Shown here piece by piece: positions 42,035 to 49,901 of a stretch of DNA of 64,000 bases (its first letter is position 1; each line of letters begins with the position of its first letter). The DNA comes from Streptomyces sporangiiformans. Its GTDB lineage: Bacteria > Actinomycetota > Actinomycetes > Streptomycetales > Streptomycetaceae. Where the stretch lies: assembly GCF_005768555.2 (NCBI RefSeq), contig NZ_VCHX02000061.1, forward strand, positions 10,433 through 74,432, written 5' to 3'. Both the position numbers and the translations under genes were made by a program. The notes beneath the pieces are model-generated. The model ran no database searches, was not told the DNA's origin, and saw only the letters and a program-made list of their open reading frames with translations.

Positions 42035-43195
42035 GTGCCGCAAGACTTAGCAGCCCCGGCTCCCGTAGCGGCGGCGGACTCGGCTCCCGTAGCGGCGGCC
42101 CCAGGGCCCGCAGCGGCCGCGGAACCGCCGGTCGGCACACCGGCCAAGCGCCCACCCGCCCGCCGGGATCCGTACTTCGACAACGCGAAGTACCTCACCA
42201 TCGTTCTGGTCGCCTGTGGTCACGCCTGGGAGCCGCTGACACATGGGGGTCGCGCCGCGACGGCGGCGTATCTGACGGTCTACGCCTTTCACATGCCCGC
42301 GTTCGCGCTCATCTCCGGCTTCTTCTCCCGGAGTTTCGACATGGGGCCGGGTATGGTGCGCAGGCTGTTGACGGGCGTCGTCGTGCCGTATCTCGTCTTC
42401 GAGACCGCATACAGCCTCCTCTACCGGTGGGCGGGGGACGATCCGGACCTTCCACTGAGCCTGCTGGATCCCGGGTATGCGATGTGGTTCCTGGTCGCGC
42501 TCTTCATCTGGCGGCTGACCACCCCGCTGTGGCTGTCGCTGCGTCATGCGATGCCGATCGCCATGGCCCTGGCCGTGTTCGCCGCGGTCTCGCCGAATCT
42601 CGGCGGTGACATCTCGATCCAACGGGTCCTGGGATTCCTGCCGTTCTTCGTGCTGGGGCTGAAGCTGCGGGCCGAGCACTTCGCCCGACTGCGCACTCGA
42701 CGGGTACGGATGCTCGCCGTGCCCGTGGTCGTGGCGGCGTTCGGGGCGGCGTACGCGGTGGCACCGTGGTTCAACGCCACGTTGCTCTATCACAGCAGCA
42801 GCGTCACGGAACAGGGGCTGCCGAGATGGGCAGGGTTGTTCACCACGCCCGTGTTGTTCCTTGGGGCGCTGGTCCTGACCGCCTGCTTCCTGGCCTGGGT
42901 GCCGGGGCGGCGTTGGTGGTTCACGGCGCTCGGCGCCGGGACGATGTACGGCTATCTGCTGCACGTTGTGATCATCAAGGCATCGCGCTTCTGGGACTGG
43001 TACGACCACTCCTGGCTGTACACCCCGCTCGGCCAACTGGCAGTCACCGCAGTCGCGGTGGGCCTCATCACGGTCCTGTGCTCGGGGCCGATCCGCTCTG
43101 TCTTCCGGTTCGTCGTCGAGCCGCGTATGTCATGGCTGTTCCACGACCGGACAGACGCCGGGAAGAGAGCGACGGCCGCGGCGCCGCCGCGCTGA
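42035..43195 (+). CDS. Membrane acyltransferase (OafA/fucose 4-O-acetylase type)
   Basis: 386 aa. An Ala/Pro-rich N-terminal tail of ~40 residues (APVAAADSAPVAAAPGPAAAA, coded by an imperfect DNA repeat) is followed by ten membrane helices. It begins with DPYFDNAKYLTIVLVACGHAWEPL, typical of acyltransferase family 3 (the His in GHAW is the likely catalytic base). Such enzymes O-acylate sugars or other surface compounds across the membrane. GGAG is eight bases before the GTG at 42035; GTG at 42032 is equally possible. It is convergent with the GNAT at 43203. Confidence 0.85.
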   Translation: MPQDLAAPAPVAAADSAPVAAAPGPAAAAEPPVGTPAKRPPARRDPYFDNAKYLTIVLVACGHAWEPLTHGGRAATAAYLTVYAFHMPAFALISGFFSRSFDMGPGMVRRLLTGVVVPYLVFETAYSLLYRWAGDDPDLPLSLLDPGYAMWFLVALFIWRLTTPLWLSLRHAMPIAMALAVFAAVSPNLGGDISIQRVLGFLPFFVLGLKLRAEHFARLRTRRVRMLAVPVVVAAFGAAYAVAPWFNATLLYHSSSVTEQGLPRWAGLFTTPVLFLGALVLTACFLAWVPGRRWWFTALGAGTMYGYLLHVVIIKASRFWDWYDHSWLYTPLGQLAVTAVAVGLITVLCSGPIRSVFRFVVEPRMSWLFHDRTDAGKRATAAAPPR

Positions 43196-43202
43196 CCACG
43201 GA

Positions 43203-44066
43203 TCAGCCGAGTTCGAGTGTGGTGACTCCGTGGACACGGTCCGTGGCAAACGGCCGGATCGGTCCCGTATACATGCGGGCCGTCTCGAACGACGGGGTGA
43301 GGCCGTGCTCTTCCGCCAGAGCGACGCCGACGGCGCTGGTCTCCGGGACGTCGATGGCGACCGGGCGGCCGGCGGCTTCGGCGATCAGCGCGGCGAAGAG
43401 AGCCCGGGCGTCGTCGGGCGTGTCGGCGAACAGGGGCCCGATGCGCAGGGAGTCGCGGGCGGGCCGGACGACTCCGTACCCGGTGAGGCGTCCGCCGACG
43501 AAGCGGACCACAGGGCGGTGCCCCGGCCCGTTCAGCCAATGCTCCACGAAGCGCGGCCGGTCGGCCGGGCAGCAAGCGCTGTCGTACGCCGTGATCGACG
43601 CCAAGTCGGCTGGTTCGGCGGCCCGTACACCGGTGGCCGTGGCCGCGGCGGACGCCACTCCGGTGAACCGCGCGGTGTTGTAGGCGAGTTCGAATCCGGA
43701 CTTGCGGTAGTTGTCCTGCTCCGCGGGCACTCCGTCGAGACCGATGGTCCGGTCGCCCGCGTGGGCGAGAGCCGTCTTCCATGTGGCGATGCCGTAGCCA
43801 CGGCCGCGCAGGTCGGGGCGTACGAGATAGAAGCCCAGGAAGGCGTAGTCGGGGCCGTGGTTGACGACTGAGATCGCCGATACGGGTTCGCCGGCGATCC
43901 TGCCGAGGAAGAAGCCCTCGGGATCCTGAGCGAAGAAACACGGGCCGTCGGACAGCCCCGGGTTCCATCCCTCGTCCGCCGCCCATCCGCTGACCACCGG
44001 CCAGTCGTCGAGCGAGGCCCGCGTGACGACGAGGCCATCGGGACCCGGGGAACCCGGAGAGGTCAT
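43203..44066 (-). CDS. GNAT acetyltransferase with C-terminal YitH/DUF1248-like domain
   Basis: 287 aa. The GNAT domain (~12-140) has FYLVRPDLRGRGYGIATWKTAL (acetyl-CoA loop) and YRKSGFELAYNTARF at its end. The C-terminal part (~150-285) has YDSACCPADRPRFVEHWL and GYGVVRPARDSLRIGPLFAD, typical of the YitH/DUF1248 domain that follows GNAT domains in this family. GGAGCGC lies ahead of the ATG. Its 5' end faces the next GNAT gene (44177). Function unknown. Confidence 0.88.
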   Translation of the reverse strand: MTSPGSPGPDGLVVTRASLDDWPVVSGWAADEGWNPGLSDGPCFFAQDPEGFFLGRIAGEPVSAISVVNHGPDYAFLGFYLVRPDLRGRGYGIATWKTALAHAGDRTIGLDGVPAEQDNYRKSGFELAYNTARFTGVASAAATATGVRAAEPADLASITAYDSACCPADRPRFVEHWLNGPGHRPVVRFVGGRLTGYGVVRPARDSLRIGPLFADTPDDARALFAALIAEAAGRPVAIDVPETSAVGVALAEEHGLTPSFETARMYTGPIRPFATDRVHGVTTLELG

Positions 44067-44176
44067 GGGTGCGCTCCGTTCATCGGGGGTGGCGTGACGC
44101 GGCTTTCAGCATCCTGAGCCGGTCGATCGGCCCGCGGCGAACCGCAGTTGGCCTCACAGCGGCATAGGTTAGCCCC

Positions 44177-44683
44177 ATGGACCACGTGATACTGCGCCCG
44201 GTGACCGAGGACGACCTGTCCGTGATGGAGCTGTTCCTGACCGATCCGGAAGAGGCCTCGCCCTTCCAGTGGTTCGGCTGGGGGGACACCGGACGCTGGC
44301 GACGCCAGTGGGCGGAGACGGGCCTGATCACCGATGACGCGGGCCATCTGATGGTGGTGCACGGTGACGCGGCGCTGGGCTTTGTGGCCTGGCGCAAGAT
44401 CGTGGCCTCGCGAAGCTCGTACTACTGGAACGTGGGCATCACCCTGCTCCGGGATGCCCGCGGCAAGGGGGTGGGCACACAGGCACAGCGACTGCTCGTC
44501 CAGTACCTGTTCGCGCACACACAGGTCATGCGGATCGAGGCCGACACCGAGGTCGACAACGTGGCCGAGCGACGCGCCCTGGAGAAGGTCGGGTTCACCC
44601 GCGAGGGCATTCTGCGCAGCGTCGTCTTCCGCGACGGGCAGTGGCGCGACGGAGTGCGGTACAGCATCCTGCGAGGCGACTGA
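44177..44683 (+). CDS. RimJ/RimL-type GNAT acetyltransferase
   Basis: 168 aa single GNAT domain. Acetyl-CoA motif ITLLRDARGKGVGTQAQRLLVQYLF; C-terminal DNVAERRALEKVGFTREGILR is typical of RimJ/L-like proteins, which acetylate ribosomal N-termini or small amines. No Shine-Dalgarno is seen; TAGGTT lies six bases before the ATG, so the mRNA is probably leaderless. It ends 7 bp before a strong hairpin. Confidence 0.9.
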   Translation: MDHVILRPVTEDDLSVMELFLTDPEEASPFQWFGWGDTGRWRRQWAETGLITDDAGHLMVVHGDAALGFVAWRKIVASRSSYYWNVGITLLRDARGKGVGTQAQRLLVQYLFAHTQVMRIEADTEVDNVAERRALEKVGFTREGILRSVVFRDGQWRDGVRYSILRGD

Positions 44684-44689
44684 GGGGAA

Positions 44690-44720
44690 GACCCCACCGG
44701 TCGGCGTGGCCGGTGGGGTC
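44690..44720 (+). terminator. Hairpin terminator, 11-bp stem
   Basis: GACCCCACCGG (44690-44700) and CCGGTGGGGTC (44710-44720) are perfectly complementary around a 9-nt loop, just after the GNAT stop. It also lies 33 bp from the convergent chaplin gene end. Confidence 0.85.
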
Positions 44721-44753
44721 CTACTTCCTCGATGGGTCGCTCTTTCGGAGGAT

Positions 44754-45410
44754 TCAGCGTCGGGCCGCGGGCCGCGAGCGGCGGTACAGCACGGCTCCGG
44801 CCACCACCAGAGCCGCGCTCGCGGCGACCGCCGGTCCCGTCAGGTCCGTCCCGGTGTGTGCGAGGGCGGCCGCGTGCTCAGGCGCGGCGTGGCGCTGCGT
44901 CGGCGGTTGCGCCTGCGTCGGGCTGTGCCCCCGCGGGGGTGCGGACGACTGCGGCCCCGGATCGGCCGGGCCCTGCGGCCGGCTCCCGGACTCGTTCGTG
45001 GATTCGTTCCCGACGGCGGCGTTGCCGACGCCGGCGACGTTGACCGAGTTGCCGCTGACGTTCACCGGAGCGTGGACCGGGAGCTGGACATCGTTGCCCG
45101 ACAGCACGCCCGGCGAGTCTCCCACGGACCCGTCGGCCACGGCCGCGCTGTCACGCTGCTCGGTTCCGCCGCCCTTGTTGGCACAGCTGTTGCCCGCCGT
45201 GGGGTTGAGCAGCCCTGCCACGTTCACGGTGTTCCCGCACGCGTTCACCGGAGCGTGGACCGGGAGCTGGATGCTGTTGCCGGAGATCACCCCGGGCGAG
45301 TTCGCCGTGCCGCCGTCCGCCGCGGAGTCCGCGTACGCCGGCATCGTGACGCCCATGGCGCCCGACGCCGCGGCAACGATGATCAAACCATTCCGGGTAA
45401 CCCGTCTCAT
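44754..45410 (-). CDS. Long chaplin with sortase signal
   Basis: 218 aa. A signal peptide (1-27) is followed by two chaplin domains (~35-80 and ~96-141), a Pro/Gln-rich wall-spanning spacer (~142-185), LAHTG sortase signal, hydrophobic helix and basic tail RRSRPAARR. Long chaplins of the ChpA-C type are anchored to the wall by sortase and hold the amyloid coat of aerial hyphae. Domain 1 keeps both cysteines (C58, C76). Domain 2 has serine at both equivalent places (S119, S137). The ATG at 45410 follows GCAGGGAA. Confidence 0.93.
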   Translation of the reverse strand: MRRVTRNGLIIVAAASGAMGVTMPAYADSAADGGTANSPGVISGNSIQLPVHAPVNACGNTVNVAGLLNPTAGNSCANKGGGTEQRDSAAVADGSVGDSPGVLSGNDVQLPVHAPVNVSGNSVNVAGVGNAAVGNESTNESGSRPQGPADPGPQSSAPPRGHSPTQAQPPTQRHAAPEHAAALAHTGTDLTGPAVAASAALVVAGAVLYRRSRPAARR

Positions 45411-45460
45411 GAGTTCCCTGCCTTCCAGACATGGGTCGCGAGCCCTCGCCCGCACCCGTT

Positions 45461-45488
45461 AAAACGCGGGCGCACCATCGGAGTTATG
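45461..45488 (-). promoter_or_regulatory. Possible sigma-BldN promoter of the chaplin gene
   Basis: On the minus strand CATAAC and CGTTTT are separated by 16 bp, ~50 bp upstream of the chaplin ATG. This resembles, from memory, the sigma-BldN consensus that drives chaplin genes. One mismatch at -35; moderate evidence only. Confidence 0.3.
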
Positions 45489-45707
45489 GCTAATCGGCCT
45501 TTCACCCCATCGAGCGGCATGCTCATCGAACTGTCTTTCAAGGGCTTCGGCGGCAGAGAACATCCGCTCTGATCGGCACGCGGGGTCGCGCAGGATAAGG
45601 CCTCCGCGGGCGAAGCGCTCGCCCAGAGGCGCGGTCAGGGGCACGCCCTTATCGTGATCGAGGGGGAATCCCCGGCCCTTGCGCCGAGGCGTCCCTGGAG
45701 GCTTGCC

Positions 45708-47303
45708 ATGCTGTCCACGCACCACAGCTGCGCTTTCGCAGGCGCCGTGACGCTGGCCCTGCTGGGAGCCGTACTGTCACCTCACGCTCTGCCGGGAACC
45801 GGCCCGCAGGCGTTCGCAAACGAGCCCGCCCAGCCCGACCAGCCCGACCTGTCCCGCTTCTACGACCAGCAAATCGACTGGTCCGACTGCAGGGGCGACG
45901 GCCTGCCCGAGGACCTGCAGTGCGGCAAGGTCACCGTCCCGCTCGACTACGCGAGGCCCGCCGAAGGGACGCTGGACGTCGCCATGGCCCGCTTCGAGGC
46001 GACGGGCAAGTCCAGGGGTTCCGTACTGCTGAACTTCGGCGGGCCCGGCGGCTCAGGAGTCGATCAACTCGCCGTCGGCGGCGAGGACTTCATGGGCCTG
46101 GCGGAAGGCTACGACGTGGTGACCTTCGACCCGCGCGGCGTGGGCAGAAGTTCGCCGGTGAGCTGCGGCGAAGCTGCCTACGGGATGTCGGACACGACCA
46201 CGGACACCGCCCCGGACGACCGGAGCCCGCACGCCGCTCTGCGATTGCTGCGGAAAGCCGCCGACGCATGCGCCAAGCACTCCGGTCCCGTGTTGCCGTA
46301 CATCGGCACGGTCAACGCCTCGCGGGACCTGGACGTGATGCGCCAGGCCCTGGGCGACGAGAAGCTCAACTACCTCGGCTTCTCGTACGGAACGCGGCTG
46401 GGCGCGGTGTACGCAAGCCAGTTCCCCGAGAAGACCGGCCGGCTGGTGCTCGACGGCGTGGACACGCTCACCGAACCGCTCAGCGAACAGGGCATCGTCG
46501 CCGCCGAGGCCCAGCAGACCGCGCTGGAGGACTTCCTCGCCTGGTGCACCGAGGACATCAACTGCGCGTTCGGTCAGGACCCGCGCCGGGCCAGACAGGA
46601 AGTCGTGCGGCTGGTGGACGCCATGGACGAGGCCCCCGTGCCGACGGACTTCGGTGATCGGTTCTCCGGCCAGGACCTCGTGGGCGCCATCGGGCTGGCC
46701 CTCTACAGCGAGGAGTTGTGGCCGACCCTCGCGCAGGCGCTCCGCTCACTGGTCGAGGACGGCGACACACGGGACATCGTCCGGTTCTCCGCCTTCGGCA
46801 TCGCGGCGCCCGGCGACGGTGGGCTCGTCGACGAGGGCGACATCCCCCTCGACAACCTCCCGGCCGCGCTCATGGCCATCAACTGCGCGGACGACCCCGA
46901 CCGGCCCACGGCCGACCAGATCACCAAGAGCCTCGACCGGCTGCGCGCCGCGTACGAGAAGGCCTCGCCGGTCTTCGGCCGCCACCGGCTCACGCAGGTG
47001 CTGACGTGCTACGGCCGCCCCAAGGGCACCAGCTACATCCGCGAAGAGGTACACGACGTCGACGCCCCGAAGATGCTCCTGGTCGGCACCCGCGGCGACC
47101 CGGCCACCCCGTACCGCTGGACCGTGGAGACCGCGAAGCGACTCGGCTCGTCGGCCGTGGTGCTCGACAACAAGGGCACGGGCCACACCGGATACGCGTC
47201 CTCCAAGTGCGTGCAGCGGAAGGTCGACGACTTCCTGCTGTACGGCTCGCTGCCGCACGGCTGGAGTTCCTGCGGGCCGGACGAGCGAGCGCCCTCCACC
47301 TGA
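45708..47303 (+). CDS. Secreted S33-family alpha/beta hydrolase (tripeptidyl aminopeptidase-like)
   Basis: 531 aa. A Sec signal peptide occupies residues ~1-37 (cleavage near QAFA). The hydrolase core has GGPGGSG (oxyanion region), the Ser nucleophile in LGFSYGTRLG, Asp in VGTRGDPATPY and His in KGTGHTGY. A lid-type insertion lies in the middle. This is the SlpD/SlpE/Tap group of Streptomyces aminopeptidases, which release di- or tripeptides from protein N-termini outside the cell. GGAGG lies six bases before the ATG at 45708; the longer frame from 45654 would displace the signal peptide. Confidence 0.9.
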   Translation: MLSTHHSCAFAGAVTLALLGAVLSPHALPGTGPQAFANEPAQPDQPDLSRFYDQQIDWSDCRGDGLPEDLQCGKVTVPLDYARPAEGTLDVAMARFEATGKSRGSVLLNFGGPGGSGVDQLAVGGEDFMGLAEGYDVVTFDPRGVGRSSPVSCGEAAYGMSDTTTDTAPDDRSPHAALRLLRKAADACAKHSGPVLPYIGTVNASRDLDVMRQALGDEKLNYLGFSYGTRLGAVYASQFPEKTGRLVLDGVDTLTEPLSEQGIVAAEAQQTALEDFLAWCTEDINCAFGQDPRRARQEVVRLVDAMDEAPVPTDFGDRFSGQDLVGAIGLALYSEELWPTLAQALRSLVEDGDTRDIVRFSAFGIAAPGDGGLVDEGDIPLDNLPAALMAINCADDPDRPTADQITKSLDRLRAAYEKASPVFGRHRLTQVLTCYGRPKGTSYIREEVHDVDAPKMLLVGTRGDPATPYRWTVETAKRLGSSAVVLDNKGTGHTGYASSKCVQRKVDDFLLYGSLPHGWSSCGPDERAPST

Positions 47304-47367
47304 GGGCGCGAACACCCAGCGGTCCCCGGCGGCCGCCGACAAGGCCCTCGCGGACGCACTCGGGTAA

Positions 47368-47393
47368 GGCGCGCCTGCCCTCCGTGGCGCGCC
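47368..47393. terminator. Bidirectional hairpin, GGCGCGCC pair
   Basis: Two GGCGCGCC octamers (47368-47375 and 47386-47393) can pair around a 10-nt loop between the convergent peptidase and SsgA-like genes. Confidence 0.6.
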
Positions 47394-47424
47394 AGTGACC
47401 GGTGCGCGGTAGGTCCCGGGTGCC

Positions 47425-47838
47425 TCAGACACCTCCGAGGAGGGAGGTCAGGCCGCGCTCCAGGGCAGGTCCCACGTCTTCTCTGCCTGCGGCGACCACC
47501 GCGTACGACCGAAGCAGGAACCGGCGGAGGACCGCCGTGTCGAACTGGATGAGGGCCAAGCCGGGCAGCGCATGGAACTCCAGGACCGTGCGGGCCGGGC
47601 CGCACGGCCAAATGTGGACGTCCCCGCTGCCCGCGGGGGCGCTCAGGCCCGTCTCCAGGAGCTCACGGGCGAAGATCCATGTGGCGGTGTTGCCGTCGAG
47701 TGAGGCCTCGGGCGGGAAGACGATCTCGACCGCGAGCGGGTCGGCGGCGGAGTAGCGGAGCGTGGCGGACACGGGAAGGTCCTGGCTCTCCGAAGTGATC
47801 AGGCGCGCGCGGGCGGGCTGCTCCAGGACGATGTCCAT
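47425..47838 (-). CDS. SsgA-like protein (SALP)
   Basis: 137 aa, full SsgA-family domain: DLPVSATLRYSAADPLAVEIVFPPEASLDGNTATWIFARELL, GDVHIWPCGPARTVLEFHALPG and IQFDTAVLRRFLLRSY. SsgA-like proteins exist only in morphologically complex actinomycetes and steer septum placement and wall remodelling in sporulation; paralogues SsgA-G differ in stage. Which paralogue this is cannot be decided by eye. GGAGACC precedes the ATG at 47838. A perfect Crp-type site lies 100 bp upstream. Confidence 0.93.
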   Translation of the reverse strand: MDIVLEQPARARLITSESQDLPVSATLRYSAADPLAVEIVFPPEASLDGNTATWIFARELLETGLSAPAGSGDVHIWPCGPARTVLEFHALPGLALIQFDTAVLRRFLLRSYAVVAAGREDVGPALERGLTSLLGGV

Positions 47839-47937
47839 GATCGGTCTCCGTTCCGGGTCGGGGCAGTTCGTTGTGCCGATGCCCCCTTACGACCTCGCAC
47901 GGGCCGTTCGCGGTACACGGAACCCCGAAGAGATTAT

Positions 47938-47953
47938 TGTGATCTGCGTCACA
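47938..47953. promoter_or_regulatory. Crp binding site TGTGATCTGCGTCACA
   Basis: Perfect TGTGA-N6-TCACA, also fitting the GTG-N6-GNCAC Streptomyces Crp motif. It lies 100 bp upstream of the SsgA-like start on the minus strand and about 120 bp before the small frame at 48074. Confidence 0.75.
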
Positions 47954-48073
47954 GCATCGCCCGACGTCGCCCCGTTGGCGCCGGCACCTGGCGAGGCAAC
48001 GGACATTGGCCGGAAACCGGTCACTCGACGCCCGCTCGCGAGAGCGTCGAACGTACACTTGGAGGAACCGCAC

Positions 48074-48199
48074 ATGACATCGACGCCCCGTCAACTGGCC
48101 GACTGTCACTACGACTTGGCTGCCCTCCCGCGTACTGCATGCGTCCCACTTGAACCATCCGAGAGGACAGCGGCATATGCCAGAAACATGACCGCATCG
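48074..48199 (+). pseudogene. Possible 5' remnant of an RsbW-like ATP-binding protein gene
   Basis: GGAGG at 48061-48065 followed by ATG at 48074 gives MTSTPRQLADCHYDLAALPR then TACVPLEPSERTAAYARNMTASRVA. The second part resembles the N-terminus of Streptomyces anti-sigma-type (RsbW-like) kinases (PLEP...AxxARxxT). No ATPase motifs follow, and the frame runs into the next gene in another phase. It could be a truncated gene, or a genuine small protein. Confidence 0.3.
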
Positions 48200-48296
48200 C
48201 GTGTTGCCAAATCCCTTACAGAGCGTCGCAGGCTGTGCAACAGTCGTAACGGTCCATCCCAGTCTTGGTCGTACCGTGCCTGTATCGGAGTACGTC

Positions 48297-49763
48297 ATGC
48301 CGTCCCATCTCTCGGCGGACCATCCAGCCGCCCAGCCGCCCCCACGCGGCTCGGTCGACGCGCTCATTTCGCAGACGCGTCGGCTGCGGGGCGACGTGGA
48401 CGCCGTGCGGCGTGACGCGCCGGCCGACGGCTCGGACCCCCAGGGACGCTGGCAGCGCGCCCTGTGTGACCTGGCGATGCATCAACTGAACGACCTCGAC
48501 GAGCATTTGGCGCAGTTGCGGGACGGCCCGGCACCTGGCCCCACGCCCGTGCCCGTGCCCATCGGTGACGAGGCACCGCCCGTCGCAGGAGCCGTGCCGA
48601 CCGCACCGGGGCATGGCTCACCTGAGGCACCTGACTCACTGCTCAGCCGTGTCGGCAGCGCCGAGTGGAATCTGCTGACGGACGAGGCGAAGTGGTCCGG
48701 CGAGCTCTACCAGATCCTCGGCCGCGACCTCGCCACTCCCCCGCTCACCCTCGACGAACTGCCGTCCCTGGTACTCGACGAGGACCGGTCGCGGCTGACG
48801 GCGATGGTGACGGACTGCCTGATCGACGCCAAACCGATCGACGGAGAGTTCCGCATCGTGCGCCCGGGCGGCCGCGTGCGGACGGTACACATGATGGGCG
48901 AGCCCGTGCTGGCCGCCGACGGCAGCACCGCTTCGATGTGGGCGGTGCTGCGGGACGTCAGCGAACTGCGCCGCAGCCAGCGGACCGTGAGCGAGACCCG
49001 TGACTCGCTGGAACGCGGGCGGCACATCGCGCAGACCGAGCACCGGCTCGCGGTCGAGCTGCAGGAAGCCGTGCTGCCGCCGTGGCGCGGCTCCCTGCGG
49101 TTCCCGCGCCAGGGACCACAGACACTCGACCTGTCCGCCCGCTACCTCCCGTCCTCGACGAGCGAGCTGATCGGCGGCGACTGGTACGACGCCCTCGAAA
49201 TGCCCAACGGCGAAACACTGTTGAGCGTCGGTGACCTCACCGGAAACGGGGTCACCGTCGCCTCGGGCATGGCGATGCTGATCGGCGCCCTGCGCGGCAT
49301 GGCCATGGCGGGCGCCGAGCCGGGTCAACTCATGACGTGGCTCAACGAGTTACTGGACGCGTCGGTCCAGCCGGCCCTGGGCAGTGCCGTGTGCTGCCGC
49401 TACCGGCCCGAGACCCGCACCCTTGTCTGGGCACAGGCAGGACACCCCGCCCCGCTGCTGTTCCGCAACGGGACGGGGCGCGTGCTTTCGCCGCCGGACG
49501 GCGTCCTGCTCGGCGCGACCTCGGGTGCCACCTACGGGCAGGCCGAACAGCCTCTCGAACCGGGCGATCTGCTGCTCCTGCACACCGATGGGCTGATCCC
49601 CGGGCGCAGTGGCACGGCGGCGGTGAACCATCTCCTCGACCTGGCCCCCCGCTTCGGCGAGGCCCGTGCCGCACAGGACTGCGTACGGACGGTCGTGGAG
49701 GAGTTCGGCGAGGCGGCGCGCGAGGACGACGCCTGCGTACTCGTCGTCAGGCTTGCCACCTGA
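48297..49763 (+). CDS. PAS-domain SpoIIE-type PP2C phosphatase
   Basis: 488 aa. A coiled or helical N-terminus (~15-75) and a Pro-rich spacer precede a PAS domain (~115-240; DGEFRIVRPGGRVRTVHMMG), a linker helix, and the SpoIIE/RsbU phosphatase domain (~260-485). Metal-binding motifs are IGGDWYDAL, VGDLTGNGV and REDDACVLVV. It should dephosphorylate an anti-sigma antagonist in a stress or development partner-switch. GGAG lies six bases before the ATG at 48297. A possible RsbW-like remnant sits directly upstream. Confidence 0.92.
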   Translation: MPSHLSADHPAAQPPPRGSVDALISQTRRLRGDVDAVRRDAPADGSDPQGRWQRALCDLAMHQLNDLDEHLAQLRDGPAPGPTPVPVPIGDEAPPVAGAVPTAPGHGSPEAPDSLLSRVGSAEWNLLTDEAKWSGELYQILGRDLATPPLTLDELPSLVLDEDRSRLTAMVTDCLIDAKPIDGEFRIVRPGGRVRTVHMMGEPVLAADGSTASMWAVLRDVSELRRSQRTVSETRDSLERGRHIAQTEHRLAVELQEAVLPPWRGSLRFPRQGPQTLDLSARYLPSSTSELIGGDWYDALEMPNGETLLSVGDLTGNGVTVASGMAMLIGALRGMAMAGAEPGQLMTWLNELLDASVQPALGSAVCCRYRPETRTLVWAQAGHPAPLLFRNGTGRVLSPPDGVLLGATSGATYGQAEQPLEPGDLLLLHTDGLIPGRSGTAAVNHLLDLAPRFGEARAAQDCVRTVVEEFGEAAREDDACVLVVRLAT

Positions 49764-49901
49764 AGATGGTCCGCCGAGGATGGCCGCCTGAGCGGCACAG
49801 TCCCCCTGTACCCGTGCTCATCCGCCCGCGCCCGCGCCGGTACTCACCACTCACGGCCGTACTCATCGATTGCGCCGGTACTCATACGCTCATGGGCGCG
49901 C

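Noticed and set aside
45459..45725. 88-aa minus-strand frame between the chaplin and the S33 peptidase
   Set aside because: It covers the S33 ribosome-binding site and the chaplin promoter region and has no recognisable motif.
47308..47370. Short coding-like end (AAADKALADALG then TAA) after the S33 peptidase
   Set aside because: Codon bias is suggestive, but it is only ~20 codons in a GC-rich spacer and no family can be seen; could be chance.
49839..49885. TACTCA motif three times at 19-bp spacing after the PP2C gene
   Set aside because: Short repeats in a 138-bp convergent spacer, without symmetry or a promoter to control.
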